Positions 62,044 through 64,000 of a stretch of DNA of 64,000 nucleotides are shown piece by piece. Below the pieces are notes generated by a model that made no database searches, had not been told where the DNA came from, and saw nothing but the letters and a program-made list of their open reading frames with translations. The stretch spans positions 310,001-374,000 of the forward strand of contig JAPZLL010000014.1 of the NCBI GenBank assembly GCA_036250225.1, read 5' to 3'. Made by a program: the position numbers and the translations under genes. The stretch is from Cercophora sp. LCS_1. Its lineage: Eukaryota > Ascomycota > Sordariomycetes > Sordariales > Lasiosphaeriaceae. The number at the start of each line of letters is the position of its first letter. The first letter of the stretch is position 1.

Positions 62044-64000
62044 ATGCCCTCCGTCTACTCGTCCGTCTTTCAGAACTTTATCCGTCAGGGATTTGCAAAG
62101 ACTGTCACCCACGGCTACGCTCAGTCGGTCGTCGCCGCCACACATCCGCAAAATGTGTTAAACCCGCAGAACCGCCCGTCCTTCGCGCGTCGCAGCACCG
62201 CAAGGGTCGGGCGCCTCGCGTCTCTTGGCCTCCAGAATGCCTTTCATACCAGCTCCACCGTCGCTGGTCCGATAGAGCACCGGCATGAGAAGCTCCCCAC
62301 CACCACTGCGGGTCTCGATGCGTACTTTGAGCAACTTCAGAAGTCGGAGGCTGCTGTCGAGGCTGGTGAGGCTGAACAGGAGGAATGGGTTCAGTTTCAG
62401 TTCCCGAAGCGCATCGAGTGGAAGCCGACGCCGGCTGCTATCCTTCTCGGCTCCGAGGCCAAGGGTTTGGTCGGCGAGAGCGTGACACCTGGTCGCCTGG
62501 ACGGTAGCCCGAGCGTGCCACCGGAGTCTGAGGCTGCGCTCGCCCACATTGACGCTGCTCTTGAGAACGAAATCGAGGTGCGCAGGCAAATCGAGGCGCT
62601 CGAGGAAGAGGTAGAATCCCTCCGCGCCGTCTCTCCAGCCCTCGCCGAACAGCTTGAGGAGCAGATCAGGACTCGGTCTCTCACGCCGATTTCCCGCGCC
62701 AGGACACCGGCCAGTATCGCTCGCACTGCGACTCCCCCTGTCGATCCGCAATCGCAGAACTGGGCCGATCATCTCACCAAACTCGCCGAGGCCTCGCGCT
62801 ATGCCGAAATCCCTGTTGTGTTCGAGGCCATGCTGGCCGGCGAGGTAAAGCCCATCGCTGCCGCTTATAATGCTCTCTTGGTCGCCGCCATCAATCTGCC
62901 GGCCGAGAGGTTCGAAGCGGTGAACAAGGTCCTGGAGGTGTACACCAACATGCTCCGGCAAAAGGTTCTTCCCGACAGCAACACGTACGAGATTCTTGTC
63001 GGGGTGCTGGCCTCTCGTTCCGTCGAGGTCTCTGCTCAGAAGAAGGTGTTGGAGGCCAAGCGTTTCCGCTTTGGTGGGATGGAGGAGCCTGGCAAGTTCA
63101 TGTTTGCATCTCATGAGTTTGAGCATGCCATGCTTTCCGAGGATGACCGTTTGGATATGGCCTTGAAGTTTTTCAAGGACTCCATCGAGGATAACAAGGC
63201 GCAGTACTCGTCGGAAACCTACCACACGCTGATCTCGGCCTGCGCACACGCCGGACGGGTGTTGGAGATGCTCCACTTGTTTGAGCATATGGAGTCGAAC
63301 AACGCGACGCCGTATGCCGCCACTTTCCCTGCCATGATCACGGCCTTTGCCAAGTCTGGAGATCTCATCAGCGCCGTGGAATGCTACAACGAGTATCGCA
63401 ACCTCGCCATTGCTCACGACAAGGGCGAGCCCACGTTGAATGATCGGCTGGATGCTCACGTCTATGCTGCCGTCATCAACGCATACGTTGTCTCGGACAA
63501 GTTCGAAGGCGCCAAGAAGTTCTACCAGAAGATTGTGCAGGAATACGGCGTTCTTGCTTCTGATATCAAGAATGCTCTTCTTGCCCAAGGTTTTGTCAAG
63601 GGCTTCGTCCATCGGGGGATTTATAAAAAGGCTCTGGAATGGGCTCGAGAGATCGAGAACCAGACCAGGGCAGCCACCATGAGCGAGATTGCGACTGTTG
63701 CTGCGGACCACGACGACAAGCACACGGCGGTTGCCGCGTTTGCTAACGTTGGCCTCGCTGACATGGCGTTGCCTACCATGGCCCTTCTTGCTATGAGCAT
63801 CCGTGAGGGCGATATTGCAACTGCCAGCAGGTACTGGGATCTCCTGAGCAGCCCTGAGATCAAGCCGTCACCGTCTTTCATCGAGCCCACTGCCATGTAT
63901 GCTGTGGCCATGATTGGGTCCGGCCAGGTGGCTGAGGGCTTGACCCGCGCCGAGTGGATGTTCCAGCGTATTCGCGACCGTGCCGGCGAGACCAATACCC
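62044..64000 (+). CDS. PPR-type mitochondrial protein, 3' truncated by the window
   Basis: The frame is open from the ATG at 62044 to the window edge (652 codons, no stop), so the C-terminus is missing. The N-terminus (MPSVYSSVFQNFIRQGFAK, later RRSTARVGRLASLGLQNAF) is basic and hydroxylated, as for mitochondrial import. A charged coiled-coil-like stretch (EIEVRRQIEALEEEVESL) precedes helical pairs spaced at about 35 residues: AYNALLVAAINL, DSNTYEILVGVLAS, SSETYHTLISACAHAGRVLEMLHLFEHM, ATFPAMITAFAKSGDLISAVECYNEY and DAHVYAAVINAYVVSDKFEGAKKFYQKI. These have PPR character. A Cya5/Pet309-like role in mitochondrial mRNA translation or stability is a guess. A long open frame on the opposite strand is a codon-bias shadow. 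Confidence 0.82.
   Translation, partial: MPSVYSSVFQNFIRQGFAKTVTHGYAQSVVAATHPQNVLNPQNRPSFARRSTARVGRLASLGLQNAFHTSSTVAGPIEHRHEKLPTTTAGLDAYFEQLQKSEAAVEAGEAEQEEWVQFQFPKRIEWKPTPAAILLGSEAKGLVGESVTPGRLDGSPSVPPESEAALAHIDAALENEIEVRRQIEALEEEVESLRAVSPALAEQLEEQIRTRSLTPISRARTPASIARTATPPVDPQSQNWADHLTKLAEASRYAEIPVVFEAMLAGEVKPIAAAYNALLVAAINLPAERFEAVNKVLEVYTNMLRQKVLPDSNTYEILVGVLASRSVEVSAQKKVLEAKRFRFGGMEEPGKFMFASHEFEHAMLSEDDRLDMALKFFKDSIEDNKAQYSSETYHTLISACAHAGRVLEMLHLFEHMESNNATPYAATFPAMITAFAKSGDLISAVECYNEYRNLAIAHDKGEPTLNDRLDAHVYAAVINAYVVSDKFEGAKKFYQKIVQEYGVLASDIKNALLAQGFVKGFVHRGIYKKALEWAREIENQTRAATMSEIATVAADHDDKHTAVAAFANVGLADMALPTMALLAMSIREGDIATASRYWDLLSSPEIKPSPSFIEPTAMYAVAMIGSGQVAEGLTRAEWMFQRIRDRAGETNT

Noticed and set aside
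62158..63723. 521-codon open frame on the minus strand opposite the PPR gene
   Set aside because: It mirrors the sense codon usage of a GC-rich gene. The sense frame gives presequence and PPR-like helices, whereas the antisense product has no recognisable domain.

Overview
This window looks like nuclear DNA of a filamentous ascomycete, most likely a Sordariomycete and perhaps Sordariales. It is GC-rich. Short introns (about 40-200 nt, mostly GTRNGT...YAG) interrupt most genes, single genes sit on either strand with their own promoters, and the conserved proteins have filamentous-fungal forms (Rho2, Nst1, Atg33, Asa1, Esf2, Pop4, Nmd3, Zn2Cys6 factor). The organism call is inference; nothing in the window names the species.

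Layout. 0-2.4 kb: argininosuccinate synthase (minus), split into 14 coding exons including three of 14, 21 and 8 nt. 4.1-5.2 kb: secreted single-pass membrane protein. 5.8-9.6 kb: Nst1 (minus). 12.1-13.2 kb: Rho2-type GTPase with a 6-nt exon. 13.9-15.8 kb: mitochondrial ribosomal protein mL40 tightly behind an unknown gene. 17.4-18.5 kb: orphan gene. 18.7-21.4 kb: accessory patch with a 103-bp mutated duplication and a nuclease-like gene with a damaged splice junction, bounded by a 22-bp direct repeat. 21.8-25.2 kb: Atg33, a probable tRNA-derived SINE, Tma20 and an I78-type protease inhibitor. 26.8-31.6 kb: serine carboxypeptidase, pantoate-beta-alanine ligase and a secreted LPMO-like protein. 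32.6-38.6 kb: Pop4, a PlsB-type acyltransferase with a peroxisomal-type C-terminus, and Asa1. 41.3-43.9 kb: Zn2Cys6 regulator behind a 2.7-kb upstream region. 44.6-50.6 kb: HAD phosphatase, TPR protein and Nmd3. 50.7-57 kb: orphan gene, Esf2, aldehyde dehydrogenase and a small fungal protein. 58.4-64 kb: phosphomevalonate kinase and a PPR-like protein that runs off the right edge.

The content is mostly housekeeping. Ribosome biogenesis and translation are over-represented (Nmd3, Esf2, Tma20, mL40, Pop4), with single steps of arginine, pantothenate, mevalonate and glycerolipid/ether-lipid synthesis. No secondary-metabolite cluster, CRISPR array, rRNA gene or intact tRNA gene was seen. The most notable non-coding signals are the very small exons, telobox-like TTAGGG pairs upstream of four genes, and the accessory patch around 18.7-23.5 kb. 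Exon coordinates were derived by hand from splice signals and frame continuity and have not been checked against transcripts.
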